Below are positions 17,548 through 25,568 of a stretch of 64,000 nt of DNA, in pieces. The notes under the pieces were generated by a model. That model saw only the letters and a list, made by a program, of their open reading frames with translations. It was not told the origin of the DNA and made no database searches. The position numbers and the translations under genes are program-made. Origin of the DNA: Tessaracoccus timonensis (lineage in GTDB: Bacteria; Actinomycetota; Actinomycetes; Propionibacteriales; Propionibacteriaceae); NCBI RefSeq assembly GCF_900343145.1, contig NZ_LT996886.1:1116001-1180000 (forward strand). Reading direction: 5' to 3'. Position 1 is the first letter of the stretch; every line of letters starts with the position of its first letter.

Positions 17548-18359
17548 TCGTCCTCCTGACGGGTTGCCTGTTGTTTGGCCTCGCGGGCTAGTTCATCAAT
17601 TTCGGAGTGCGCCGCCTGTTCGAGTGCGGCGCTGCGAGCGTATTCGACGAGCGTCTTGCGCCCGTAGGCCATGGCGGTGGTGTCGTGTAATTCGATGAGC
17701 TGCCTGCGCATGCGCTCGCTGAATGAGTGTGCGATCTCGCCGCGCTGCGGGAACATCGGCCGCCCAATCACGACGTGCACCTCCGGCCTACCACGCGGCA
17801 TCTGGCGCTGCTGGGATGGCCAGGCCTCGTAGGCGCCGACCAGCGCGATGGGCACCGCCGGGCAGCCGTTCGAGATGCACAGCGCCGCAGTGCCGTGGCG
17901 GAACGGGCCCATCGCGCCGGTGCGCGAGCGCGTCCCCTCGGGGAAAATCAGCAGCGGGACACCGTCGGAAAGGAGCGCGGCGGACATGCCTCGCTGGCCC
18001 TTCTTTGAGCCCTTGCCGCCCTTGCCGCGGTCGATGGGGTAGCCATTCATGAATAGGCTCATCGGGACGGACTTCCACCACTTGTCGTAGAAATAGTCGC
18101 CAGCAGCTCCGACGGCGACGTGCGAGCTGAGTTTGCTCGGCAGCGACGTCAAGATCAGCGGCGCGTCGAAGTGGGAGCTGTGATTGCCGAAGACGACGAA
18201 GGGCGCCTCGAGGTTGGCAATGTTGGCGCGGCCGTGCACTCGGATTTTGAGTATGCGTTGCAGCGCGGGCTTGAGAAGCAGCATTTGCGCTGCTTGCCGC
18301 GTCGCCATGCTGGTGCGGTTGGAGTAGCGCTTGCGTTGAACTTCGAGTTCCTTCGCCAT
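17544..18359 (-). CDS. PlsC-type glycerol(one)phosphate acyltransferase
   Basis: 271 residues. Contains the acyltransferase block I motif NHSSHFDAP (H-x4-D) at about residues 57-65 and block III FPEGTRSRTG at about 140. No signal peptide; an amphipathic, basic N-terminus suggests peripheral membrane attachment. Annotated usually as 1-acylglycerol-3-phosphate acyltransferase; in this operon it could instead acylate dihydroxyacetone phosphate to feed the downstream AGPS-like enzyme. 3 bases separate it from the SDR gene and it overlaps AGPS by 4. Confidence 0.88.
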   Translation of the reverse strand: MAKELEVQRKRYSNRTSMATRQAAQMLLLKPALQRILKIRVHGRANIANLEAPFVVFGNHSSHFDAPLILTSLPSKLSSHVAVGAAGDYFYDKWWKSVPMSLFMNGYPIDRGKGGKGSKKGQRGMSAALLSDGVPLLIFPEGTRSRTGAMGPFRHGTAALCISNGCPAVPIALVGAYEAWPSQQRQMPRGRPEVHVVIGRPMFPQRGEIAHSFSERMRRQLIELHDTTAMAYGRKTLVEYARSAALEQAAHSEIDELAREAKQQATRQEDE

Positions 18360-18362
18360 GTG

Positions 18363-19136
18363 TTACTTCTTGCGGGAGTTAGTGAGTTTGCGGGAGAACC
18401 ACCGCAGGAACGATTTCGGGGCAAACTTCGCGACGATGAGCGCCACCTTCCATTTCAGCGACGGGATGCTCACTGGCTTGCCCTTTTCCGCGTCGGCGAG
18501 GCACTGGCGGATGAGGGTGTCGATATTGATCCAGACGAGGTCAGGGAGGCTGTGGGCCTTGATGCCGGCGCGCTCGTGGAACTCCGTCTTGACCCATCCG
18601 GGGCACAGCGCCGTCACGGTGACGCCCGTGCCGTGCAGTTCGACGCCCAGCGACTCCGAGTAGTTGTACGCCCAAGCCTTCACCGCCGAGTAGTTTCCGG
18701 TGAAAATGAATCCGGCCGACGACGCGACGTTGATGATGCGCCCCTTGCCGCGGGCGCGCATGGCTCGCCCGGCTGCGCCTCCCAGGATCAGTACTGCGAG
18801 GCACATCACGTCGAGGGCGCGCGCGTGCTCGTCGATGTGCGCGGGGTCGAGCACCGTCGAGTGGAGCCCGAAGCCGGCGTTGTTGATGAACAGGTCGAGC
18901 GGTTTCGACGGGTCTTCAATGATGGTTGCGATGCGTTCGACGTCCTCTCGCACCGCGAGATCCGCTTGATGCGTCTCGACGGACACGCCGAACTTTTCTT
19001 CGAAATCCGACGCGATCGACGCGAGACGCTGTGCGTCGCGGGCCACGAGCACAAGGTCTGTGCCGCGGCCCGCGAGCTCACGTGCGAATGCCAGCCCAAT
19101 GCCGGAAGTACCGCCGGTGATCATCGCTGTAGCCAT
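18363..19136 (-). CDS. Short-chain dehydrogenase/reductase
   Basis: 257 residues, classical SDR: cofactor motif TGGTSGIG, NNAGFG, catalytic Ser in VASSAGF and the YSAVK tyrosine-lysine pair; ends with a basic segment LRWFSRKLTNSRKK that may touch membranes. First gene of the operon with the acyltransferase and AGPS-like gene. By context it could reduce acyl/alkyl-DHAP or a fatty aldehyde; sequence alone gives no substrate. Confidence 0.88.
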   Translation of the reverse strand: MATAMITGGTSGIGLAFARELAGRGTDLVLVARDAQRLASIASDFEEKFGVSVETHQADLAVREDVERIATIIEDPSKPLDLFINNAGFGLHSTVLDPAHIDEHARALDVMCLAVLILGGAAGRAMRARGKGRIINVASSAGFIFTGNYSAVKAWAYNYSESLGVELHGTGVTVTALCPGWVKTEFHERAGIKAHSLPDLVWINIDTLIRQCLADAEKGKPVSIPSLKWKVALIVAKFAPKSFLRWFSRKLTNSRKK

Positions 19137-19228
19137 GAATCCAACCGTAGCGCGTCAGCGTGGTAATCGGCTTCTGAATATCGCCAATCTTGCAAGACGA
19201 CGCTTGTGGGCTGCACCGCTGTGCGCGA

Positions 19229-19900
19229 TCAGTCGAACGACCAGCGGGCGTGAGCGCCCAGCGAGTTGTCGTAGCTGACGAGGATGCCGTCGATCTCTTC
19301 ATCCGTCATCTCAAAGCTCAGGAAGCCAGAGACGCACTCGCCGGGTGCTAGTTCCGCGGTCTCCGGGTAGGCGGGCTTGTAACCACCGGAGGTTTTGCGC
19401 TTCAACTCGGTGCCCGAAGGAACCAGCTCGTGCTTCCAAGCCGACGCATTGACGGGCATCTTGCCCTTGTCCTTGAACTCGTCCGGGAGCTTCGTCACGC
19501 AGGTCTCTGCGTAGATGCCGGAGAGCCCATCGATCTGCTTCGGTGGGTTGTCAGGTTGGGATACCTCGACAGTGACGTAGTTGAAGGTGAACTTCGCGTC
19601 ACCGTGGGCCTGCTGTTCCTTCTGATCCTCGTGGTTCACATTGGAGCCGTCGCTAGTTTGCGGAGAATCACCAGTGGATTCAGGGGCGCTCTCGCTGGAC
19701 TCTTCGTCCGTGCTGGGCGCGGGTTCCGTATTAGTGGAGGTTGAGGCATCCTCGGCTTCGTTCGGCGTCTCAGTCACCGTGACGGTGGGGTCACTCGTCG
19801 GGGTGGAGCCGCTCGCGTTGTCCGCGTCCGCACCGCAGGCTGTAACACCAAGTGCCAGGGCCGCTGCAGAAGTGATGCTTGCGATGGTCTTGATGGTCAT
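19229..19900 (-). CDS. Secreted lipoprotein with Ser/Thr/Glu-rich linker
   Basis: 223 residues. Signal peptide with lipobox LGVTAC (Cys at about residue 22), then an acidic, low-complexity linker of about 75 residues (STNTEPAPSTDEESSES composition), then a domain of about 120 residues resembling the DUF4352/telomeric-repeat-like beta-sandwich lipoproteins of Gram-positives. GAGGAGGA upstream of ATG 19900 is a strong ribosome site. Function unknown. Confidence 0.8.
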   Translation of the reverse strand: MTIKTIASITSAAALALGVTACGADADNASGSTPTSDPTVTVTETPNEAEDASTSTNTEPAPSTDEESSESAPESTGDSPQTSDGSNVNHEDQKEQQAHGDAKFTFNYVTVEVSQPDNPPKQIDGLSGIYAETCVTKLPDEFKDKGKMPVNASAWKHELVPSGTELKRKTSGGYKPAYPETAELAPGECVSGFLSFEMTDEEIDGILVSYDNSLGAHARWSFD

Positions 19901-19980
19901 TTCGTCCTCCTCATATGTGGTTGGACTAGTTCCACCCTTACATGCTGCGGGGCCACATTCGAGAGGGATATCGAAAAGAT

Positions 19981-20054
19981 GACCGTTATCCTCCACCAGA
20001 AGCGGTAGCCACCCCTAATTCAAAAAATTTTTTCAGGTGTGGAGGATAACGGTC
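19981..20054. repeat. Family A hairpin, copy 2 (downstream of pta)
   Basis: Arms GACCGTTATCCTCCAC (19981-19996) and its complement (20039-20054), identical to the inner arms of the hairpin at 15739-15825, but with an unrelated 42-base loop that contains AAAAAATTTTTT. It starts 10 bases after the pta stop (minus strand) and is followed by ATCTTTTC, consistent with a terminator. Confidence 0.7.
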
Positions 20055-20063
20055 GGATTGGGG

Positions 20064-22112
20064 TCAGAGATGCTGGGCCTGCACCGCGGTGATGGACACC
20101 GCGAGCACGATTTCCTCGACGCTCGCCCCAGACGACGTGTCGTTGATGGCCTTGCCGAGCCCTTGCAGGATGGGGCCGACGGCGACCGCGCCGGAGTGGC
20201 GGGCGACGGCCTTGTAGGTGTTGTTGCCTGTGCTGAGGTCGGGGAACACGAACACCGTCGCCTGCCCGGCTACCTCGGAGCCGGGCATCTTCCGCTCGGC
20301 TACCTTTGCGTCGACGGCGGCGTCGAACTGCATCGGCCCGTCGATCTTGAGTTCGGGGCGACGTTCACGCACCAGGTCGATGGCCTCGCTGATGCGCTCG
20401 CTTTCCGCGTTATCGCCGCGGCCCGTGGAATACGACAGCATCGCGACGCGCGGCTCGACGTCGAAGTAACCGGCGGTTTCGGCGGAGCTCAGTGCGATGT
20501 CCGCGAGTTCTTGCGCCGTCGGGTGGGTGTTGACGGCGCAGTCGGCGTAGACGAGCACCCGGTCGGCCATGCACATCAGGAACGAACCAGACACGACGCT
20601 GACGTCGTCACGCATCCCGACGGTGTCGAGCGCGGGGCGGAGCGTGGCGTCGGTGTTGGTGTTGATGCCGGTGACCATGCCGTCGGCCATGCCGAGCTGC
20701 ACCATCATCGAGCCGAATGTGTTCACGTCGGTGAGCGCCGCGCGCGCATCGTCGACGGAGGTCTCGGGGTGGAGCTTGCGGTAGCCGTCGGTCAAGCGAT
20801 CGAGCACCGCGGCATCCGTGGGGCTCACCACCTCAGCGCCAGAGAGGTTCAGCCCCAGCTGCGACGCGCGCCGAGAGATAGCGCCCGACTCACCGATGAG
20901 CACGATGTCTGCCACACCGCGGGTCATCACCACCGACGCGGCCTGCAGCACGCGATCGTCGTCGGTGTTGGTGAGGATGATGCGACGATGCTGCGTGCGC
21001 GCCATCTGCATGAGCTGGTGCTCGAACATCGTCGGGGTGCGGAGATCGGTGCGGGGCAGGTCGATGGCGGCGAGGAGCTGCTCGCGGTCGACGTAGGAGG
21101 CGAACAGGTTGCGGGCGGCCTCGATCTTCCTCGGCGACGAGGTGGAGAAGCTGTGCACCGACTGCAGCTTGGCGGCGGTGGAGAAGGTGTCCTGCTTCGT
21201 GATGCCGATCGGGAGATCGATGTTGGCGTCGGCGAAGAGCTTCTGCATCGATTCGGGGATCTCGAACCCGCCGGTGAGGATGAGTGAGGCGAGTGGCCCG
21301 TATTCCGGCGAGCGGTGCGCCATGATGAGCGCGGGCACGAGCTCGAGGCGGTCGGCGGGGAACACCACCGTCGCTTCGCGCTGGAGGTGCGGCAGCAGGT
21401 TGGGCAGCGTCATCGCGCCGACGATGGTGTGCAGCGCCTCGCCCTTCAGCAGCGCCTCGTTACCGCGCCAGAACTGGACGCCGGCGGCATCGAACTGCTG
21501 CTGCACGGTGGGTGCGTTGAGCATGGCCGAGTAGGGGACGACGGCGACGGGCACGTCTCGGATGGCGCGCAGTGCGCTGGCGTGCTCGTCGCGATCGGCG
21601 GGGTTGGCCTGCGTGCCGACGATGGAGATCACGGTGTTGTGGTGGGCCTCGAACGCTTCGACGGCGCCCTCCGTGCGGCGCTGCACCTCGTCGGGGGTGT
21701 ACCCGGCGAGGGAGGTGACGAAGAGCACCGGCGCGTTGAGGTTTGCGGCGAGCAGGGAGTTGCGGTCGAGTTCCTGCGTCGACTCGATGTCGGTGTAGTC
21801 GGAGCCGACGATGACCATGGCGTCGCATTGCTCCGCCAGCGTGGTGTATTTGCGGACGATGGTCTCCATCGCCGCGAGGGGGTCGTCAGCGTACTGCTTG
21901 TAGGTGACGCCGAGCGCAGAGGCGAGCGTCTGCTTCGAGTTTCGGTGGCTGAGCAGAGCTTCGGCCACCTGGTCTTCGTCGAGAGAGTGCACCAGGGGAC
22001 GGAACACGCCGACGGTTTTCACGCGGCTCGAGAACAACTCGAGCACGCCCAAGGCGATGGCCGACTTGGTTACCTGCCGCTCTGCAGCCGAGATGTACAC
22101 GCTTTTCGTCAC
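20064..22112 (-). CDS. pta: Phosphate acetyltransferase
   Basis: 682 residues, the long form with an N-terminal AAA-like/DRTGG regulatory part (residues 1-350) and the C-terminal catalytic domain (about 365-680, with VLIGESGAISRRA, MVQLGMADGMVTG and STGNNTYKAVARHSGAVAVGPILQGLGKAINDTSRG-like end). It interconverts acetyl-CoA and acetyl phosphate. The start is GTG 22112. Acetate kinase, usually the next gene, is not adjacent. Confidence 0.95.
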   Translation of the reverse strand: MTKSVYISAAERQVTKSAIALGVLELFSSRVKTVGVFRPLVHSLDEDQVAEALLSHRNSKQTLASALGVTYKQYADDPLAAMETIVRKYTTLAEQCDAMVIVGSDYTDIESTQELDRNSLLAANLNAPVLFVTSLAGYTPDEVQRRTEGAVEAFEAHHNTVISIVGTQANPADRDEHASALRAIRDVPVAVVPYSAMLNAPTVQQQFDAAGVQFWRGNEALLKGEALHTIVGAMTLPNLLPHLQREATVVFPADRLELVPALIMAHRSPEYGPLASLILTGGFEIPESMQKLFADANIDLPIGITKQDTFSTAAKLQSVHSFSTSSPRKIEAARNLFASYVDREQLLAAIDLPRTDLRTPTMFEHQLMQMARTQHRRIILTNTDDDRVLQAASVVMTRGVADIVLIGESGAISRRASQLGLNLSGAEVVSPTDAAVLDRLTDGYRKLHPETSVDDARAALTDVNTFGSMMVQLGMADGMVTGINTNTDATLRPALDTVGMRDDVSVVSGSFLMCMADRVLVYADCAVNTHPTAQELADIALSSAETAGYFDVEPRVAMLSYSTGRGDNAESERISEAIDLVRERRPELKIDGPMQFDAAVDAKVAERKMPGSEVAGQATVFVFPDLSTGNNTYKAVARHSGAVAVGPILQGLGKAINDTSSGASVEEIVLAVSITAVQAQHL

Positions 22113-22167
22113 GCTGTCAGCCTAGCGAAAGACCCGCAATCTCGAGGCGTGTATCCAGCGAAGTTCA

Positions 22168-22217
22168 AGATAGATCAAGTTGGTGGTGGGTAGACGAGCC
22201 ACGAACTTGATCTATCT
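22168..22217. repeat. Family B palindromic repeat, copy 1 (downstream of the mrp operon)
   Basis: Arms 22168-22186 (AGATAGATCAAGTTGGTGG) and 22199-22217 pair with one mismatch around a 12-base loop. Arms and loop match, in reverse orientation, two other copies at 33624-33685 and 34286-34350. It lies 26 bases beyond the mrpG stop and may terminate the operon. Confidence 0.75.
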
Positions 22218-22242
22218 CACAAGGCGGCTGCGAGTGCGACGG

Positions 22243-22593
22243 TTACTTGGGCTGATTGACGTCCGCGAGGTCGTCGGCGAGGTCGTCGGTGATGAGGTTG
22301 CGACGGGGGATCAGCCCGGAGCGATACGCGCTGCGGGCCACCATGCTGGCCGACACCGGCGCGGTAAGCAGCTGGAACCCGATGGCGAGCACCGCGACGA
22401 ACAACGCCCACCAGGTGCGTACCCCGAGCGCGACGCCGAGGCAGATGCAGGTCATGCCCAGCACCTGCGGCTTCGTGATGGCGTGCAGTTTGGTGAGCAC
22501 GTCGGGGAACCGGATCAGCGCTACGGCGGCGGCGAAGCACAGGAACGCGCCGAGCAGCACGAAGATGGCTGCGAGGAGATCGAGCACGATCAT
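22243..22593 (-). CDS. mrpG: Na+/H+ antiporter subunit G
   Basis: 116 residues, three membrane helices in the first 90 residues with the MnhG signature FPDVLTKLHAITKPQVLG, followed by a short cytoplasmic tail. Last gene of the six-gene Mrp operon; its ATG overlaps the mrpF stop. Mrp complexes exchange Na+ or K+ for protons and serve pH and salt homeostasis. Confidence 0.92.
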   Translation of the reverse strand: MIVLDLLAAIFVLLGAFLCFAAAVALIRFPDVLTKLHAITKPQVLGMTCICLGVALGVRTWWALFVAVLAIGFQLLTAPVSASMVARSAYRSGLIPRRNLITDDLADDLADVNQPK

Positions 22594-22898
22594 TTCTGGG
22601 CCTCCTTCTTGTCATCGGAGCGACGGTGCACGACGCGCTCGCCCACCATGCGCGCGACGGAGACGGCGCCGGTGAATCCGAGCATGGACAGCAGCAGGAT
22701 CATGGCGATCTCGGTGTCTTGCCGTTTCGCGACGGCCCACACGCCCACCGCGGCGATCACCACGGCGACGAGGAGGTCGGAGCTGATGGAGCGGTCGAGT
22801 TGGCTGGGACCGGCGGCGAGGCGTTCGACGGCAATCAGCGCCGAGAGCGTGAGCAGCACGACGGCCGCGCCCAACACGATGGTGATGACGATGTTCAT
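22590..22898 (-). CDS. mrpF: Na+/H+ antiporter subunit F
   Basis: 102 residues with three helices; the conserved membrane Asp lies in SSDLLVAVVIAAVGVWAV, typical MnhF. Overlaps mrpE upstream and mrpG downstream by 4 bases each. Confidence 0.9.
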   Translation of the reverse strand: MNIVITIVLGAAVVLLTLSALIAVERLAAGPSQLDRSISSDLLVAVVIAAVGVWAVAKRQDTEIAMILLLSMLGFTGAVSVARMVGERVVHRRSDDKKEAQK

Positions 22899-23617
22899 CG
22901 ACGTCTGCCTCCCTCCGTGTCGGCGGCGGCGTCGGCCTCGCCAGCGCCAAGCCCGACGGCGACCTCATCGGTGGCGATGGATTCCTCGTCGCCCGAATCC
23001 TGTTCGACGGCGTCAGCTTCTTCGGCGTCCCAGTCAGTGGCGGGGGCGACCGTCGGAGTAGCCACTGCGTCCTCGAATGCGGCGATCTCCTCCTTGGAAC
23101 CGATGGCGCGCACCAGCCGGCGCTCCACGCCGATCACCATCTCGTAAATGTCGTCTTCGGTCTGCTCATGCATGCCGACGCAGTGCAGATACAGGCGCCT
23201 AGGGTGTCGCACGACTTCCACGACGACGGTGCCCGGCACCAGTGAAATCAGTGAGGCGACGCCGGTTTGGTGGAGGTCATCGTCGGTGTGGAGATCGACG
23301 CTGAGCAGCGACGAGTGGAGGTTGACGTCGCGCTCGAAGATGTAGCGGATCAAGCGGATGGACGACACGGTGAGGTCTGCGAAGAGGTGGGTGACTAGGT
23401 GGATCAGCCCCAGCGGGTGCAGCCGGCCCTGCCAGTAGATGGGCGGAAGCGGGAAGATCATGCCGATAACCCAGCCCAGCAGCGCGCCAGAGACGAGGAT
23501 GAACGGGCTGAAGCTCGCCCACAGGAATGCCCAGAACAGGGCGCTGATCACCATCACCGCAGGCCGGAACCGGAACCTGCTGACGTGGTAGCGCTGGCGG
23601 AACTTCGACGGCTTCAT
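22895..23617 (-). CDS. mrpE: Na+/H+ antiporter subunit E with acidic C-terminal extension
   Basis: 240 residues. The first 165 residues are MnhE: two or three helices, VTHLFADLTVSSIRLIRYIF, SLVPGTVVVEVVRHPRRLYLHCV. Beyond it is an extra tail of about 70 residues rich in Glu, Asp and Ala that is not part of the usual subunit. Coupled to its neighbours by ATGA overlaps. Confidence 0.9.
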   Translation of the reverse strand: MKPSKFRQRYHVSRFRFRPAVMVISALFWAFLWASFSPFILVSGALLGWVIGMIFPLPPIYWQGRLHPLGLIHLVTHLFADLTVSSIRLIRYIFERDVNLHSSLLSVDLHTDDDLHQTGVASLISLVPGTVVVEVVRHPRRLYLHCVGMHEQTEDDIYEMVIGVERRLVRAIGSKEEIAAFEDAVATPTVAPATDWDAEEADAVEQDSGDEESIATDEVAVGLGAGEADAAADTEGGRRR

Positions 23618-25143
23618 CGCACCCCCTCCGGCAACACGGTGGACACGTACGCCTGGTTACGGATGGAGTCGGCGGCCCGCTCCGCGTAGCCGTACAGCGG
23701 GCCCGCCAGGAACGTCAGTGCCAGGGAGAACGCGACGAGCACCCCCGTCGCGAACACCATCATCGGGGGCATGTAGCGGGGGTCATCGTCGTGGTCAGGG
23801 GCCTCTTCCTCGACGGCGGGTCGCTCGGGCGTGACACCCCAGAACGCGCGGTTCCACACCTTGGCCATGCACATCAAGGTGAGCAGCGACGTGGCGACGC
23901 CGCCGATCATCGTCACCCACACGAGCGTGCCGCCGTATTCGGCGCCCGCTTGCAGGAGCCCGACCTTCCCGATGAAGCCCGAGAGTGGGGGAATGCCGCC
24001 CAGGTTCATGGCGGGCACGAAGAACAGCATCGCCAACACCGGCGAGACTTTGAGTAGGCCGCCCAACCCGTCGAGCGACGATGTGCCTCCCCGCCGCTCG
24101 ATGAGGCCAGTCACGAGGAACAGCGCGGCCTGGATGGTGATGTGGTGGGCGGTGTAGAAGATGGTGGCCGCGAGCCCGGTGTGGCTTGCCAGCGAGATAC
24201 CGAACACCATGTAGCCCAGGTGGGAGACGAGCGTGAATGACAGCATTCGCTTGATCTCCACCTGCGCCAACGCACCCAGGATGCCCAGCACCATCGTGAG
24301 CAGGGCCGCCACCATGAGCAGGTTGCTGAGTGGCGAGTTGGGGAACAGGAGGGTCTGCGTGCGGATGATGGCGTAGATGCCCACCTTGGTGAGCAAGCCG
24401 GCGAAGACGGCGGTGACGGGGGCGGGCGCCGTCGGGTAGGAGTCGGGCAGCCAGCTGAACAGCGGGAACACCGCCGCCTTGATGGAGAACGTCACCAGGA
24501 GCATGCTCTGCAGCAGGAGCTGCACGGGCTCGCTGAGTTGGCCGAGCCGGATGGACAGCTGCGCCATGTTCACCGTGCCGGTGGCGGCGTACACCGCGGC
24601 TAGGGAGGTGAGGAACAGCGTCGAGCTGAGCAGCGACACCACGACGTAGGTGGTGCCGGCGCGGATGCGCTCCTTCGTGCCGCCGAGCGTGAGCAGCACA
24701 TAGGAGGAGAACAGGAAGATCTCGAACCCGACGAAGAGGTTGAACAGGTCGCCGGCCAGGAATGCGTTCGAGATGCCCGCCATGAGCAGCAGGAACGTCG
24801 GGTGGAAGATCGACACGGGTGTCTCCCGCTTGATCTCGTCCTTGTCTTGCCCCGTCGAGAACAACAACACCGACAGCGCGACGACGCTCGCGACGAGCAG
24901 CATGAGCGCGCTCAGTCGGTCGACGACCAGCGAGATACCGAGCGGCACCGGCCAGTCGCCGATCCACAGTGCGAGGGCACCGTAACGGTCGGTGAGCACG
25001 ATGAAGACGGCGGCGATGACCGCGACGCCTGTGAGCGAGCCAATCGAGATGATGCGCTGCACGATGGGACGCCTGGGGAATAGCAGCGTGACGGCCGCGC
25101 TGAAGAATGTGAGCAGTACGGGTACGGGGATGAGGTTCGTCAT
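23614..25143 (-). CDS. mrpD: Na+/H+ antiporter subunit D
   Basis: 509 residues, about 14 helices, homologous to proton-pumping subunits of complex I. Visible family segments are SIKAAVFPLFSWLPDSYPTAPAPVTAVFAGLLTKVG-like (lysine and proline-rich helix 7-8 region) and HLGYMVFGISL. It forms one of the two antiporter channels. Overlaps mrpC upstream and mrpE downstream. Confidence 0.93.
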   Translation of the reverse strand: MTNLIPVPVLLTFFSAAVTLLFPRRPIVQRIISIGSLTGVAVIAAVFIVLTDRYGALALWIGDWPVPLGISLVVDRLSALMLLVASVVALSVLLFSTGQDKDEIKRETPVSIFHPTFLLLMAGISNAFLAGDLFNLFVGFEIFLFSSYVLLTLGGTKERIRAGTTYVVVSLLSSTLFLTSLAAVYAATGTVNMAQLSIRLGQLSEPVQLLLQSMLLVTFSIKAAVFPLFSWLPDSYPTAPAPVTAVFAGLLTKVGIYAIIRTQTLLFPNSPLSNLLMVAALLTMVLGILGALAQVEIKRMLSFTLVSHLGYMVFGISLASHTGLAATIFYTAHHITIQAALFLVTGLIERRGGTSSLDGLGGLLKVSPVLAMLFFVPAMNLGGIPPLSGFIGKVGLLQAGAEYGGTLVWVTMIGGVATSLLTLMCMAKVWNRAFWGVTPERPAVEEEAPDHDDDPRYMPPMMVFATGVLVAFSLALTFLAGPLYGYAERAADSIRNQAYVSTVLPEGVR

Positions 25144-25568
25144 TCGCTCACCACATCCTCACCAGTGTCGGAGAAGTGCGTTTCCTCGTAGGACTCGGAC
25201 TGTTCATCGGCCTCGGCGAGCTCGCGAATGCGGCGGTCTTCGACGTCGTCGGCCACCTCGTCGTGTCCGCTCAGCTGGAAGCTGCGGTAGGCGAGCGCGA
25301 GTAAGAACGCGGTGACGGCCATAGTGATGACGATGGCGGTGAGCACCATGGCCTGGGGGAGTGGGTCAGCGGTGGTGTTCTCGTCGAAGAGCCCCGAGAT
25401 AGGCGGGCTGCCCGGGCTGCCGGAGGCGACGAGGAACAGCAGGTTCACGCCGTTGCTGGCCAGAATCACACCGAGCAGGATGCGGGTCAGCGAGCGCTCG
25501 AGCATCAGATACACACCGCAGGCGACGAGGATGCCGGCGGTGATGGCGAGGACGAGGTTTGCGCTCAT
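25140..25568 (-). CDS. mrpC: Na+/H+ antiporter subunit C
   Basis: 142 residues, a NuoK-like protein of three helices: GVYLMLERSLTRILLGVILASNGVNLL and PLPQAMVLTAIVITMAVTAFLLAL are characteristic. The C-terminal 35 residues are acidic and cytoplasmic. Both junctions are 4-base overlaps. Confidence 0.93.
   Translation of the reverse strand: MSANLVLAITAGILVACGVYLMLERSLTRILLGVILASNGVNLLFLVASGSPGSPPISGLFDENTTADPLPQAMVLTAIVITMAVTAFLLALAYRSFQLSGHDEVADDVEDRRIRELAEADEQSESYEETHFSDTGEDVVSE

Noticed and set aside
20037-21287. Long plus-strand frame opposite pta
   Set aside because: His/Arg/Gly-rich shadow of pta; no start signal or homology.
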